Assembly: GCF_019799905.1 (NCBI RefSeq)
Contig: NZ_JABGCI010000003.1
Location: forward strand, 62,001-126,000
Reading direction: 5' to 3'
Source of the DNA: Trujillonella endophytica
Lineage (GTDB): Bacteria > Actinomycetota > Actinomycetes > Mycobacteriales > Geodermatophilaceae
DNA length: 64,000 bases
The position numbers and the translations under genes were made by a program. The notes beneath the pieces were generated by a model. That model had not been told where the DNA came from. It ran no database searches and saw nothing but the letters and a program-made list of their open reading frames with translations. Below, piece by piece: positions 18,669 to 27,894 of the stretch (its first letter is position 1; each line of letters begins with the position of its first letter).

Positions 18669-19180
18669 CTAACTCGGAGCATCGAGGTCGCCTAGCTGTA
18701 CCGGCCGCAAAACCGCGCAATGCCTGCTAGCGCCTCGAGATCGGCACGGCGTTCGTGCACACCGTGATCGACGGATACAGCCGCGTCGCCATCCGCCGAG
18801 ATCCACGACGACGGGAGCGACCCTGGTGCCAGAGGCCCGCGCCTGAGGTCTAGCGAAGCCGTTGTTCCGTCTCCGACGTGTGAAAGTGGAGATCCGAACT
18901 CGCCTGCGTTCGAGCTCGGCACACCCGCAAGGTGGCGCCATGGGGATGGGTCATGATGTTCAGCTAGTCGGGGGTGTAGCCCGGTACGCTACTCCACGAT
19001 CTCTGGGCGTGCGGTGCGCAACCGTAACAACAAGATCCTCCTCGACGTCCTCGGGAGGCGCGCACTCTCTCGCAGTAAAACGTGACGAGGCCACACTCGT
19101 ACACGCGTGCGGCACAGTCGGGACCACGAGGGTGACAAAGTGGTTTCGCTGACAGAAACCCCCAGCAGATGGAGAGATGA
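18669..19180. other. lower-GC intergenic stretch, no gene recognised
   Basis: About 510 bp that is visibly AT-richer than its flanks, with only short inconsistent open frames. A minus frame ending near DHGVHERRADLEALAGIARF might be a gene remnant, but I cannot name it. It forms the left edge of a patch that looks foreign or decayed and continues to about 21.8 kb. Confidence 0.5.
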
Positions 19181-19614
19181 ATGTCGACCACTGAACAAGG
19201 CTCGGGCCGCACGGCTGAAGATGTCGCGACCAGATTCATGAGTGCACTGGCCCGGCGCGACTACACTCCATGATCCCCTACCTGGCGGAAGACGCCACCT
19301 GGACGATGATGGGATGCGACAGCTTCCTGGCAAACGGCGGTCGCACGGAAGGGAAGCAGCAGATCATCGATGGGATATTCACGCTCTCATCCAAGATATA
19401 CGAGCGCGATACCTATCGAATGGACGTACGTAACGTCATTGCGAGCGACGAGTACGTCGCAATCGAGTTCACGGTGAACGCCACGAACTGGAAAGGCCGA
19501 CTCTACAAGGACGCGACCTGCTGCACTGTTCTCAGGATTCCCGACGGTCTGATCACGGAGGTCCGCGAATATGTCGATTCGCACAAGGTGGAAACGGTCA
19601 ACTGGGATACGTGA
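19181..19614 (+). pseudogene. SnoaL-like gene broken by a frameshift
   Basis: The ATG at 19181 encodes MSTTEQGSGRTAEDVATRFM SALARRDYTP and stops at TGA 19271. The protein continues in another frame from 19270 (MIPYLAEDATWTMMG, then EVREYVDSHKVETVNW). Joined, they form a typical 140-residue SnoaL/NTF2-like protein, so a small indel near 19268 has broken it, unless the read is wrong. The region is lower in GC than the operons around it and lies beside an IS630 relic. Confidence 0.7.
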
Positions 19615-19669
19615 AGATGCGACAGAAGCCCAACAAACGTTGCCGTTAGACCCGACGTACGTACGCCCC

Positions 19670-20510
19670 GTGACTTCGCGATCCGCAGCAACGAACACGG
19701 CTTCGAGGGCCTTGCCGACCGCCGGGACGCAGGTCGGCCGACGGGCGTCCATCGATCACGAGATGGCGGCAGTCAAGGCGGCCATCGCGACTGCTGCAAG
19801 CCGAGCGAGCGACGGTTGGCCGACGCTGCGCATCGCTGAGGGCGCGGCCCTGAGCGACGAGCGCACCGCCGTGCGCTGAAGCGTCTCGAGTCCGCACCGG
19901 CGGCGCGCGATCGGCCTCGTCCCATGAGAAGACCCGGCCCAGCCACCCCAGGGCCGACGCGATCGCGCGCGCAAGCGATCCGCGAGATGAGGCGCGGATC
20001 GGCCACCACGGCCGCATCTGGTAGGAGCGCGGCGTCCGCCCGCGCGGGCTCAGGGACAGGCGCCGCGGAGCGGCACGGATCCCTGGCGTCATCTGCCTTG
20101 AGCGCGACTCTGGCGCGGCGCACATGCCTGAGACGTCCGTCCCGGCGGTGCAGGCGCTGCTTGAGGAGCTCGCCGCCAAATCGCCGGCGGACCGCCATGT
20201 CGTGCTGGACATGGACCGCGCCGGCTGGCACGTCGCCCACCGGCTGACCTGGCCGTCGGCGATCACGCCGCTCGTCCTGCCGGCCTCCAGCCCCGAGCTC
20301 GACCCCATCGGGCGCGTTTGGCTCTACCGGCGCGAGCGCTTCCTCGGTCAGCGCCTGTTCGGCAGCTACGAAGCCAGCATCGACGCCTTCTGCGAAGCCC
20401 GGATCGAACGCATCGTCAGAACCGGCCGGATGGCAAGCCTCGGCGGATACGCACGACAGGTCGATCGTTCAGGAAGGCAGGACAACGATCTAGGACAACA
20501 ATTCGCCTGC
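19670..20510 (+). mobile_element. degraded IS630-family transposase relic
   Basis: Pieces of one transposase lie in order but in different frames. HGFEGLADRRDAGRPT (near 19700) resembles the IS630 N-terminal HTH region, DEARIGHHGRIW followed by a TAG (near 19995) matches the first DDE motif, and from about 20124 VLDMDRAGWHVAHRL and SPELDPIGRVWLYRRERFLG match the second and third DDE motifs. Several frameshifts and a stop make it inactive. No clear terminal repeats were found. Its end abuts the LLM oxidoreductase gene. Confidence 0.75.
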
Positions 20511-21380
20511 GATTCGACGGACCGCTTTTTCCAGCGAAGTTGCGTTGGACGAGTTAAGCGCGAACATCATACTCGTCGCTCCGCCATCCTCGTAGGCACG
20601 CGTGGTACGTCCGATTTCCGCCGTGTCGTCCCACGCGAGCAGTGTTCGACGTTCCAGTTCGTTGTAGTGCTCGCCTTCGATGCCAACGTTATAGCGCATG
20701 CAGATGGCGAATTGACCCGGATCCCGCCCAGCCGCGGCCACCATGTCCTTCACCTCGCGCACACCCATCGAGAACTCTTCGACGGAAATCCCGGTCGGCT
20801 GCCATCCATCGCCGAACCGTGCCGCTCGCAGTTTGGCCCGGCGAGACATTCCCCCGACCCACACCGGGATGGTCGGTCTGAGATAGGCCTTCGGAAAGGC
20901 GCGGACATTACGTAGGGTCCAGTGGCGGCCTTCAAAGCTGGAGGACTCGTCGGACCACAGCTTCTTGAGTATCTCCAAGGATTCGTCAGTTCGCGTGCCG
21001 CGTTCCTCGAAAGGAATGTTCATGGCTTCGAATTCCTCGGGCGCATAACCAGTACCTGCGCCCAAGATCACCCGGCCACGTGAAAGATGATCCAACGTAG
21101 CCGTGTATTTCGCTAGTTCCACGGGATGATGGAGAGGCAGCGCGATGACCGATTGCCCGAGTGCGATACGAGTCGTTCGCGCCGCAATGAACGACAGGAT
21201 AGCAAGCGGATGGAAGTAGGGTTTGCTACCTAGACGGTCGGTAACGTATTGAGTATGAATCAGGTGCTCACCACTAAATATCGCGAAGTACCCGAGCTCT
21301 TCCGCAAGCATTGCAAGTTCACAGAGATACTGGGGATCTTCCACCCCAAAGTTGTTAGGTATCGTTATACCAATCTTCAT
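20490..21380 (-). CDS. LLM-class F420-dependent oxidoreductase
   Basis: 296 residues starting MKIGITIPNNFGVEDPQYLC. Luciferase-like TIM-barrel features: FAIFSGEHLIHTQY, TRIALGQSVIALPLHHPVEL AKYTATLDHLSRGRVILG, GAGTGYAPEEFEAMNIPFEE and PVWVGGMSRRAKLRAARFGDG. It probably uses F420H2 or F420 for hydride transfer to an organic substrate. GGAGGAGATGAG precedes the ATG. GC and codon choice are lower than in neighbours (frequent AAA, ATA, TTC/ATC mixing), suggesting separate acquisition with the adjoining IS630 relic. Confidence 0.88.
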   Translation of the reverse strand: MKIGITIPNNFGVEDPQYLCELAMLAEELGYFAIFSGEHLIHTQYVTDRLGSKPYFHPLAILSFIAARTTRIALGQSVIALPLHHPVELAKYTATLDHLSRGRVILGAGTGYAPEEFEAMNIPFEERGTRTDESLEILKKLWSDESSSFEGRHWTLRNVRAFPKAYLRPTIPVWVGGMSRRAKLRAARFGDGWQPTGISVEEFSMGVREVKDMVAAAGRDPGQFAICMRYNVGIEGEHYNELERRTLLAWDDTAEIGRTTRAYEDGGATSMMFALNSSNATSLEKAVRRIAGELLS

Positions 21381-21808
21381 CTCATCTCCTCCAAGAGTGT
21401 CTGCGTGGCCAGCCCCAGGCGTATGTGGACCGGCAGCTAAGAGGGACCTTGCGAGCCAAATAAATGAGGGATCAGCGAGACCTCGCGGAGTTGGCCACAG
21501 CTCCATAGATCCACTTTGTTATAGAACCTCTCCTTCGCTGCGCCGGCGGTACGCACCTGCTCCGCGTCCGTTGGGCCGTCCGAGATTCCGTTGCGTGCTG
21601 CCCGCGTAGGCGCAGCAAAGGGCGCATGTGATGAGCGGACCGAGCTATCGCCAGCGGAACACCACTCCTCTTCACGCACGTCCCACCGGCGGGTCAGCGC
21701 CGGGCCGGCTGCTCGTCCGCGCCGTCACCCGTCGAATGAACGTTGCACACCATGACTACTGCATGCAAGATGATGGAACATCGTTGCTTGTCGTTGGAAG
21801 GGCTCTTC
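21381..21808. promoter_or_regulatory. divergent intergenic region between two LLM genes
   Basis: A 428-bp spacer between divergent LLM-class genes. No convincing gene lies in it. The right part carries a TGCATGCA palindrome at 21760-21767, 42 bp before the plus-strand LLM start. The left half is lower in GC like the 20.5-kb gene. Confidence 0.6.
21760..21767. promoter_or_regulatory. TGCATGCA site upstream of plus-strand LLM gene
   Basis: Exact palindrome, 42 bp before ATG 21809; member of the shared site set. Confidence 0.7.
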
Positions 21809-22699
21809 ATGAAGTTCGGCGCGTGCCTGCCCACCCAAGAGATCGGGTCCGACCCGGTCGCGATCCGCGACTTCGCTCAGGCGGTGGAGGAGCTCGGCTT
21901 CGATCACCTCATCAGCTACGACCACGTACTCGGCGCCGTCCGGGAGGGCAGGGAACCCCCGCTGACCGGCCCGTACGACGAGAACGACGCCTTCCACGAG
22001 CCCTTCGTGCTGTTCGGTTACCTGGCGGCGGTGACCAGCCGGATCGAGTTCGTCACCGGGATCCTCATCCTGCCCCAGCGGCAGACGGCGCTGGTCGCGA
22101 AGCAGGCGGCGGAGATCAGTGTGCTCTCGGGCGGTCGTGTCCGACTCGGCGTCGGCACCGGGTGGAATCACGTCGAGTACGAGGCGCTGGGACAGGACTT
22201 CGAGACCCGCGGGAAGAGGCTCACCGAGCAGATCCAGCTCTTGAAGCAGCTGTGGACTGAGCCGGTCATCGACTACACGGGCAGTTTCCACCGTGTGGAC
22301 CGCGCGGGCATCCTCCCTCTCCCCTCCGGCCCGATCCCGATCTACTGCGGTGGGAGCAGCATGCCGGCGCTCAAGCGGGCGGCGGCGCACGCGGACGGCT
22401 TCCTCTGGGGCAGCTCGCGCCCGAATGTCTTCGAGCAGGCCCCTGCAGTACTGGACTTGGTGGCCGCCAACGGCCGGGACCCCTCGCGGTTCGGCCTCGA
22501 GGCGATCATCGACTTCACCGCCGGGGAGGCGGAGTGGGAGCGGGTGCGCACCGAGTTCGAGAAGGTGGGCGGTACCCATTTCTCCATCCGTACCATCAGC
22601 ACGGCCGCCGAGTGGATGAAGATCGACGCTCCCGCATTCACCTCGATCGCGCAGCACATTCAGGCACTGGAGCGCTTCGCCAGCGTCTGCATGCAGTAG
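21809..22699 (+). CDS. LLM-class F420-dependent oxidoreductase (TIGR03619-like)
   Basis: 296 residues from MKFGACLPTQEIGSDPVAIR. Features: DFAQAVEELGFDHLISYDHV, IEFVTGILILPQRQTALVAK QAAEISVLSGGRVRLGVGTG, WNHVEYEALGQDF, and PIPIYCGGSSMPALKRAAAH ADGFLWG. The start at 21809 gives the usual family N-terminus and follows GGAAGGGC; the longer upstream frame has no support. A catabolic oxidoreductase needing F420, consistent with npdG in the window. The stop is TAG. The last codons (CMQ) overlap a TGCATGCA palindrome. Confidence 0.9.
   Translation: MKFGACLPTQEIGSDPVAIRDFAQAVEELGFDHLISYDHVLGAVREGREPPLTGPYDENDAFHEPFVLFGYLAAVTSRIEFVTGILILPQRQTALVAKQAAEISVLSGGRVRLGVGTGWNHVEYEALGQDFETRGKRLTEQIQLLKQLWTEPVIDYTGSFHRVDRAGILPLPSGPIPIYCGGSSMPALKRAAAHADGFLWGSSRPNVFEQAPAVLDLVAANGRDPSRFGLEAIIDFTAGEAEWERVRTEFEKVGGTHFSIRTISTAAEWMKIDAPAFTSIAQHIQALERFASVCMQ
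22688..22695. promoter_or_regulatory. TGCATGCA site inside the 3' end of the LLM gene
   Basis: Exact palindrome in the final codons of the LLM gene, 30 bp before the next ATG (22725). It could be an internal operator for that gene or a coincidence of the Cys-Met-Gln codons. Confidence 0.45.
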
Positions 22700-22724
22700 C
22701 CCCCAACCCGGGAGGACCGTCGAC

Positions 22725-23288
22725 ATGCAGCCGGAGGTACACCCGGACGCAGCCGCGAGCTGGCGGCTGCTGACGGACCGTCTCGCGCGGGAGACCGATC
22801 CGGTACATCGGCGCAACCTCGAGGTGGTGGCCCGCCACGTCGTCGCGGAGGTCGCCGGCGACCTCGAGGCCCTCGAGGCGACGCTCGTGGACGAGCCCCG
22901 GTACACGTTCTGGGGTGGTGAGGCCGCCAGGCGACTCGGGTCCCTCGAGGACGTCCGGGGCTTCTACTCGACCAACATCCGCGCGGGCAAGAACCGGCTG
23001 GCCTTCGACATCACACGGGTCCTGGTCGACGCCGACACGGTGGTCACCGAGGGCGTCTTCCGGCACGTGGTGGAGGGCGCGTTCCTCCCTGGCCGCCCGG
23101 GTCCCGACGGCGGACCTCTGGACCCGCAGACGAGCTACCTCACGGCGTACCAGGCGATCGTCGTCTGGCCGATCACGCCGCAGGGTCTGATCGCCGGCGA
23201 GGAGATCTACCTCGGTGAGCCGCACCAGGTGCAGCGCGCCGTCTCTCCCGGCGAGTTCCCCCACCTCGGTCGCCAGACGAGCGCCTGA
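22725..23288 (+). CDS. NTF2-like/SnoaL-like protein
   Basis: 187 residues, MQPEVHPDAAASWRLLTDRL, with a helical first third, then ALEATLVDEPRYTFWGGEAA, a GSLEDVRGFYSTNIRAGKN segment and strands TRVLVDADTVVTEGVFRHVV and VVWPITPQGLIAGEEIYL. This looks like a polyketide-cyclase/NTF2 fold with a longer N-terminal helix. It follows the LLM gene by 25 nt and is probably in the same transcript. Function unknown; it may handle the product of the LLM enzyme. Confidence 0.75.
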   Translation: MQPEVHPDAAASWRLLTDRLARETDPVHRRNLEVVARHVVAEVAGDLEALEATLVDEPRYTFWGGEAARRLGSLEDVRGFYSTNIRAGKNRLAFDITRVLVDADTVVTEGVFRHVVEGAFLPGRPGPDGGPLDPQTSYLTAYQAIVVWPITPQGLIAGEEIYLGEPHQVQRAVSPGEFPHLGRQTSA

Positions 23289-23300
23289 GCCGGGCTGCCG

Positions 23301-24110
23301 TCAGCCGGGCTGCGGCGAGTCCAGCGACCGGTCGCCGGCGGACGCCGCCGACCGGTCGCTGGACATCTTGGCCACCATGGCCTTCTTGGCGGCGATGCGG
23401 TGCGGGTGCGTCGCCGCCCGGTCGTACATCCGGGCCTCCGCCTCGAGCTGCGCGGCCAGGCTGTTCCCGCCGGCGACGTCCAAGAGCTCCTTGAGTGCAG
23501 GCACCGCGATCCCGGGCTTGGCGGCCAGGAGCTCGGCCAGGGCCACCGCAGCGGGCAGGAGCTCCTCGTGGTCGACGACCCGGTTGACCAGACCGATGGC
23601 CAGGGCCTCCTCCGGCCCGACGCGCCGACCGGTCGTCAGGATGTCGAACGCCCGCCCGTGTCCCACGAGTCGCGGGAGGAAGAAGCTGGAGCCGGTGTCG
23701 GTCGCGAGGCCGACGTCGACGAACCCGGAGGAGAAGACCGCCCGGCTCGACGCCACCCGGAGGTCCGCGGCGAGGGCGAGGGAGAGCCCTGCACCCAGCG
23801 CCGGCCCGTTGACCGCGGCGATGACCGGCACCGGCAATGTGGCCAGCCGGAGGATCGTCGGGTTGAACACCTCGCGCATGCGGCGCGAACCCGGCTCGAT
23901 GGGCACCGGCGCGGCCTTGAGGTCACCGCCCGAGCTGAAGGACGGCCCGTTCCCGGTCAGGACGATCGCCCGGACCGACTCCTCCGTGGGCAGCGGCAGG
24001 GAGTCGTTCAGCGCGGCCACCAGCTCCGCGCTCGTGGCGTTGCGACGCTCGGGGCGGTTGAGCGTGATGGTGCGCACCGCACCCTGGTCCCTGACTTCGA
24101 CGAGACTCAT
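23301..24110 (-). CDS. enoyl-CoA hydratase/isomerase family protein
   Basis: 269 residues: VRTITLNRPERRNATSAELV, PSFSSGGDLKAAPVP in place of the common SFCAGAD (oxyanion side), NGPALGAGLSLALAADLRVA, then FVDVGLATDTGSSFFLPRLV, resembling PaaG-like isomerases with Asp rather than Glu at the hydratase position. CGAGGAGTGCAG precedes the ATG. Its stop nearly meets the convergent NTF2-like gene. It follows the acyl-CoA ligase by 130 nt. Confidence 0.9.
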   Translation of the reverse strand: MSLVEVRDQGAVRTITLNRPERRNATSAELVAALNDSLPLPTEESVRAIVLTGNGPSFSSGGDLKAAPVPIEPGSRRMREVFNPTILRLATLPVPVIAAVNGPALGAGLSLALAADLRVASSRAVFSSGFVDVGLATDTGSSFFLPRLVGHGRAFDILTTGRRVGPEEALAIGLVNRVVDHEELLPAAVALAELLAAKPGIAVPALKELLDVAGGNSLAAQLEAEARMYDRAATHPHRIAAKKAMVAKMSSDRSAASAGDRSLDSPQPG

Positions 24111-24240
24111 CTGCACTCCTCGCGTTCGATGACCGGGCGACATCCGGGCCACGGCTGGACGACAGCACGCGGCTCGCCCGTCCCCTGAACGCCGAGCTGG
24201 CGCAACATCGGGCGTAGGCAATCGGGGCGCCGGAGTTCCG

Positions 24241-25848
24241 TCACAGTGGATTTCCGCCGACCGCGGCCTGGACGTCCCGGATCTGCGTGCGCAACAACTT
24301 GCCCATCGTGTTCCGGGGCAGAGTCTCGACGATCGCGAGGGACGTCGGCTTCTTGTACGACGCGAGAACGGGCCGGATGTGGGCCTGGAGCTCCTCCAGC
24401 GTGGGCGGATCCTCCGGGTCGGTCGGTACCACCACCGCCCGGGGCGACTCCACCCACTTGGGATGCGGCACCCCGACGACCACGACCTGACCGACCTTGG
24501 GGTGCGATGCCAGAGCCGCCTCCACCTCGGAGGCGTAGATGTTCTCACCGGCGGAGACGATCATGTCCTTGAGCCGGTCGACGATCGAGAGGAAGCCGTC
24601 CTCGTCGAAGGTCCCGAGGTCACCGGAGTGGAACCAGCCCCCACTGAAGGCCTCCGCCGTCGCCTCGGGGTTGCGCCAGTACTCGCGCAGCACCGGCGGG
24701 CCTTGGTAGACGACCTCGCCGACCTCGCCCGGGGGCAGATCACGCAGCTCGGAGTCCACCACGCGCACCTGGACGTGGCCCAATGGCCGACCGACCGTGT
24801 GGATCTTGGACAGGGCGTACTCGGGCTGGAGCGAGCAGGTGCTGCCACTGGTCTCGGTCATGCCGAAGTTGGCGTAGACGGGCAACCCGGGGAACGTGTG
24901 CCGCAGCTTCTCGAGCACCGTCGGCGGCGGTTTGGACGCGCCCCAGATCAGCCGGCCCAGCTTGAGGTCCCGCTCGCGCACCCCCGGCACGTCGCAGACC
25001 TGTTCCCACTGCGTCGGCGTGAGGAACGCCGTGAAGACCCCGTGGAGCTCCCACAGGTCCAGCAGTGCCTCGGGGGCGAGCCCGCCGGGCTCGGTGATGA
25101 GCGCCGGGGCACCCAGCACCAGTTGCTGGAGGATGCTGTTCAGGCCTCCGGAGTGGAACATCGGCACCCCGATGTGGCGCAGCTCGTCGCGGTCGGACAT
25201 CCGCATCATGTGCAGCGCGCCCAGGGTGTTGCTGACGTAGCCGGCGTGGCCGAGGACGGCCCCCTTGGGCCGCCCCGTCGTCCCCGATGTGTAGAGGATG
25301 AACGCCGGGTCGGAACCGCTGACGTCCGCCGTCAACCGATCGGGACTCGCCGTCCGCACGCTGTCCTCGTAGGACACCACCGGCGCCGGCAGAGGGCCGA
25401 CGTCGAGAGCACTCTCCCCGCTCAGGGCCACGACAGCACGCAAGGCGGGCGCTGTCGCCACCTGCTCGAGCTGGGCAAGGTGTGCCGCGTCGACGATCAC
25501 GACGGCCGGCTCGAGGTCGCCGACGATGTAGGCGACCTCGGCTGCCGTGAGGCGCCCGTTGATCGGGGCGGCGATGGCTCCCAGCCTCGGCGCGGCGAAC
25601 AGACTCACCGCGTTCTCGATGCTGTTGTCCATGAGGATCGCGACCCGGTCGCCCTGACTCACACCGAGCCCGGACAGCACCCGGGACAGCCGGGTCACCT
25701 GCTCGTCGAACTCGCGGTAGGTGAGGCGGCGAGTCCGGTCGGACACGGCCAGCCGCTCCGGCGAGCGCTGGGCGGACCGGACGAGGTAGCCGTCGATCAC
25801 CAGGGGGTCAATGACTGCCGCCACGCGCGTGCACCATTCCTTCTCCAT
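24241..25848 (-). CDS. acyl-CoA synthetase (AMP-binding, FadD-like)
   Basis: Up to 535 residues. P-loop FILYTSGTTGRPKGAVLGH, the acid-recognition region VYANFGMTETSGSTCSLQPE, the A7-A8 motifs GGWFHSGDLGTFDEDGFLSI VDRLKDMIVSAGENIYASEV, and the catalytic Lys region ETLPRNTMGKLLRTQ. It activates a carboxylic acid to its CoA thioester via an acyl-adenylate. The ATG at 25848 lacks a clear ribosome site; downstream GTG codons (about 25824 or 25800) are possible starts. It lies between the Rieske oxygenase and a crotonase, and probably loads the oxygenated product onto CoA. Confidence 0.93.
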   Translation of the reverse strand: MEKEWCTRVAAVIDPLVIDGYLVRSAQRSPERLAVSDRTRRLTYREFDEQVTRLSRVLSGLGVSQGDRVAILMDNSIENAVSLFAAPRLGAIAAPINGRLTAAEVAYIVGDLEPAVVIVDAAHLAQLEQVATAPALRAVVALSGESALDVGPLPAPVVSYEDSVRTASPDRLTADVSGSDPAFILYTSGTTGRPKGAVLGHAGYVSNTLGALHMMRMSDRDELRHIGVPMFHSGGLNSILQQLVLGAPALITEPGGLAPEALLDLWELHGVFTAFLTPTQWEQVCDVPGVRERDLKLGRLIWGASKPPPTVLEKLRHTFPGLPVYANFGMTETSGSTCSLQPEYALSKIHTVGRPLGHVQVRVVDSELRDLPPGEVGEVVYQGPPVLREYWRNPEATAEAFSGGWFHSGDLGTFDEDGFLSIVDRLKDMIVSAGENIYASEVEAALASHPKVGQVVVVGVPHPKWVESPRAVVVPTDPEDPPTLEELQAHIRPVLASYKKPTSLAIVETLPRNTMGKLLRTQIRDVQAAVGGNPL

Positions 25849-25934
25849 ACGCCGCCGGACAAGTCCCGTGCGGACTCCTGCGACGCCTCAGCGGTCGTCG
25901 GGGAGCGGCCGGACAGGTCGGCAGCGCCCCGACG

Positions 25935-25969
25935 CGGACGGGCGCGGGAGGGGGACCCGCGCCCGTCCG
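25935..25969 (-). terminator. strong hairpin terminator after the Rieske oxygenase gene
   Basis: A perfect 14-bp GC-rich stem (25935-25948 with 25956-25969) and a 7-nt loop start about 18 nt past the oxygenase stop. The ligase gene therefore probably has its own promoter or depends on readthrough. Confidence 0.75.
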
Positions 25970-25986
25970 GCACACGATCGGTCGGA

Positions 25987-27519
25987 TCAGTAGACGACGG
26001 TCGGTGCGACCGACGTCGTCTCGGGGCCGGCCTGCCCTTCGTCGTTCCTGATGCCCATGTACTTCGCGAGGGTGTGGTGGAAGAACCGGATCCGGCTCTC
26101 CATGTACGAAGCGAGCGGGATGCTGCCCTGGGTACGGGACAGGGCCTTGAGCCCCTTCTGCACCTCGGGGAGGTTCAGCATGTCCTGGTTGATGGTCGAA
26201 GCCAGGCGACCAAGGTCTTTGGCGTCCACCCAGTCCTCGCCCGGTTCCAGCCACCGGATCTTCGCCGGCTTCGGGCGCTCGGCACCCTCCGGGACGGGCG
26301 TGAGGTACATGACCTCGGCGATGCACGAGTCCGGGTCGAGGCCGTTCGGGCGGAACCGGTAGACCTGGTTCGTCTGCTCCTGCGCCCACGGGACGAAGTT
26401 CGGGAAGACGAAGTACTCCAGGGCGTCCACCAGCATGTAGGGCGGTGTCTCGCTGAAGTCGGCGTTCAGCGCCGCCCCGATGGTCCGCCTGATCTCCTCG
26501 GTGATCTTCTGCCGCGCGGTCACGCCCTCGGGCAGGGTTGCCTCGACGTCGTCCTTGTCGAAGTCCTTGCCCGTCTGGATCCCCAGGCGATCCTGGTAGA
26601 AGGTCCGCCCCTCGAGGAGGTTGTCGTAGATGTCCTGCTCCTCGAGCCCGAGCAGGTTGGGGCTGGCGACGCCGACCGGGGTCAGGGTGCGGGCGATGGT
26701 GTCGCCGTAGAGGTCGACCTGCGTCGTCACGTCACCGGCGCTGGGTGCCGACTGCGGGTGCGTCTGGGTCAGGTGCCATGCCTCGAGGAAGGCCTCCTGG
26801 GCGACCTTCCAGTTGCACGGGATGATCTGCGCGACGTGCGCGCTCTTGACGCGGTCCTCGTACGCGGTGTTCTTGAAGTGGTCGGGGAGGATCCCGAGGT
26901 GCTCCTCCAGGGCCGCGCAGTCGGGATCCATGTTGATGAAGACATAGCCCCCCCACGTACCGACCTTGGCCTGGGGCAGGCACATGTTCGCCTTCTGCAC
27001 GTGCTGGAAGTCCCACTCGTGCGGCAGGTCCTTCAGGTCACCCTCGAGGGTCCACGTGAGCCCGTGGAAGGGACAACGGAACTCGGGCACCCGGCCGTTG
27101 CGGCTGCGGAGCCGCCGTCCTCGGTGCAGACAGGTGTTCTGCAGGGCCTTGATCGAACCGTCCTTGGCACGCGTGATGAGGAACGAGTCCTCGACGATGT
27201 CGTAGACGACGTGGTCGCCGGGCTTGGGGATGTCCTCCTCGCGGCACACCATCTGCCACACCTTGCGCCAGAGCCGTTCGACCTCGAGCTCGGCCCACTC
27301 GCGCGAGATGTAGCGCTCGATCGGGATGTTGTCGTTGCCGAGGTCGCGCCAGGACAGCTCCAGGAGCTCGGGCACCGGATGACCGTCGGCCTCGATGATC
27401 TCGCGATAGGTCGGTCCGGGGCGGCCGGCGATCTTCCGGGCGACGAGCTCGTCGATGGCCCGCTGTTCCGGGCTGACCACCGGCGCGGGGCTGACCTCGG
27501 GTCGCTTGATGTCGGTCAT
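25987..27519 (-). CDS. Rieske [2Fe-2S] ring-hydroxylating oxygenase alpha subunit
   Basis: 510 residues. The Rieske cluster ligands C130, H132, C149 and H152 lie in the CLHRGRR and CPFHGLTW segments. The mononuclear iron site is in EAFLEAWHLTQTHPQ, with H249 and H254. N-terminal positions 1-60 form an extension before the catalytic chain. AAGGAGACCAG precedes the ATG. It hydroxylates or dihydroxylates an organic substrate using electrons from a ferredoxin. The plant-type ferredoxin two genes upstream is the likely donor; no reductase or beta subunit gene lies in the window, so it may be an alpha-only oxygenase. Confidence 0.92.
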   Translation of the reverse strand: MTDIKRPEVSPAPVVSPEQRAIDELVARKIAGRPGPTYREIIEADGHPVPELLELSWRDLGNDNIPIERYISREWAELEVERLWRKVWQMVCREEDIPKPGDHVVYDIVEDSFLITRAKDGSIKALQNTCLHRGRRLRSRNGRVPEFRCPFHGLTWTLEGDLKDLPHEWDFQHVQKANMCLPQAKVGTWGGYVFINMDPDCAALEEHLGILPDHFKNTAYEDRVKSAHVAQIIPCNWKVAQEAFLEAWHLTQTHPQSAPSAGDVTTQVDLYGDTIARTLTPVGVASPNLLGLEEQDIYDNLLEGRTFYQDRLGIQTGKDFDKDDVEATLPEGVTARQKITEEIRRTIGAALNADFSETPPYMLVDALEYFVFPNFVPWAQEQTNQVYRFRPNGLDPDSCIAEVMYLTPVPEGAERPKPAKIRWLEPGEDWVDAKDLGRLASTINQDMLNLPEVQKGLKALSRTQGSIPLASYMESRIRFFHHTLAKYMGIRNDEGQAGPETTSVAPTVVY

Positions 27520-27564
27520 CTGGTCTCCTTGCGTGGGTGCGAGCTTTCGTGCACGGGTCGTGGA

Positions 27565-27572
27565 TGCATGAG
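27565..27572. promoter_or_regulatory. partial TGCATG motif upstream of Rieske gene
   Basis: TGCATGAG lies 46 bp before the oxygenase ATG. It is a degenerate member of the site set, matching in six of eight positions. Confidence 0.4.
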
Positions 27573-27616
27573 GGCGAACCGGTGGTCCTGTCGCCGGCGC
27601 CACGCCGTGCCGCTGA

Positions 27617-27844
27617 TCAGGACCGGGGGGTCTGCGCCGACGTGGGCGGCCGGTCGGCCGGGTAGGATCTGCCGACGAACTGGCACATGACCATCTCGGC
27701 GAACTCGAGGTCGCCCTCGACGTGCTCGCCCTCCGACGTGAACACGCCCGTCTCCCCGGTAGAGGCGCTCCTCACCTCGACGAGGCCGTCCTCCCGCAGG
27801 GTGTAGACGTCCTTGCTTACCGCGTGGGTGAACTGCTTGGCCAT
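27617..27844 (-). CDS. small protein next to Rieske oxygenase, 75 aa
   Basis: Not recognised. MAKQFTHAVSKDVYTLREDG LVEVRSASTGETGVF followed by EGDLEFAEMVMCQFVGRSYP; soluble, no Cys cluster. An AGAGGA ribosome site precedes the ATG. It lies between the ferredoxin and oxygenase genes on the same strand (50-100 nt gaps), a position where small accessory subunits sometimes occur. It might be an oxygenase-associated chaperone or regulatory subunit; that is a guess from position alone. Confidence 0.6.
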   Translation of the reverse strand: MAKQFTHAVSKDVYTLREDGLVEVRSASTGETGVFTSEGEHVEGDLEFAEMVMCQFVGRSYPADRPPTSAQTPRS

Positions 27845-27894
27845 GTCGTCCTCTTGATATCGGTACGGGATTGACGGTGTGCGCGGTGGCGGGC

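Noticed and set aside
19990..20000. TAG in the IS630 relic as another recoded Sec codon
   Set aside because: The element carries several frameshifts and the position is not a Sec/Cys site in transposases.
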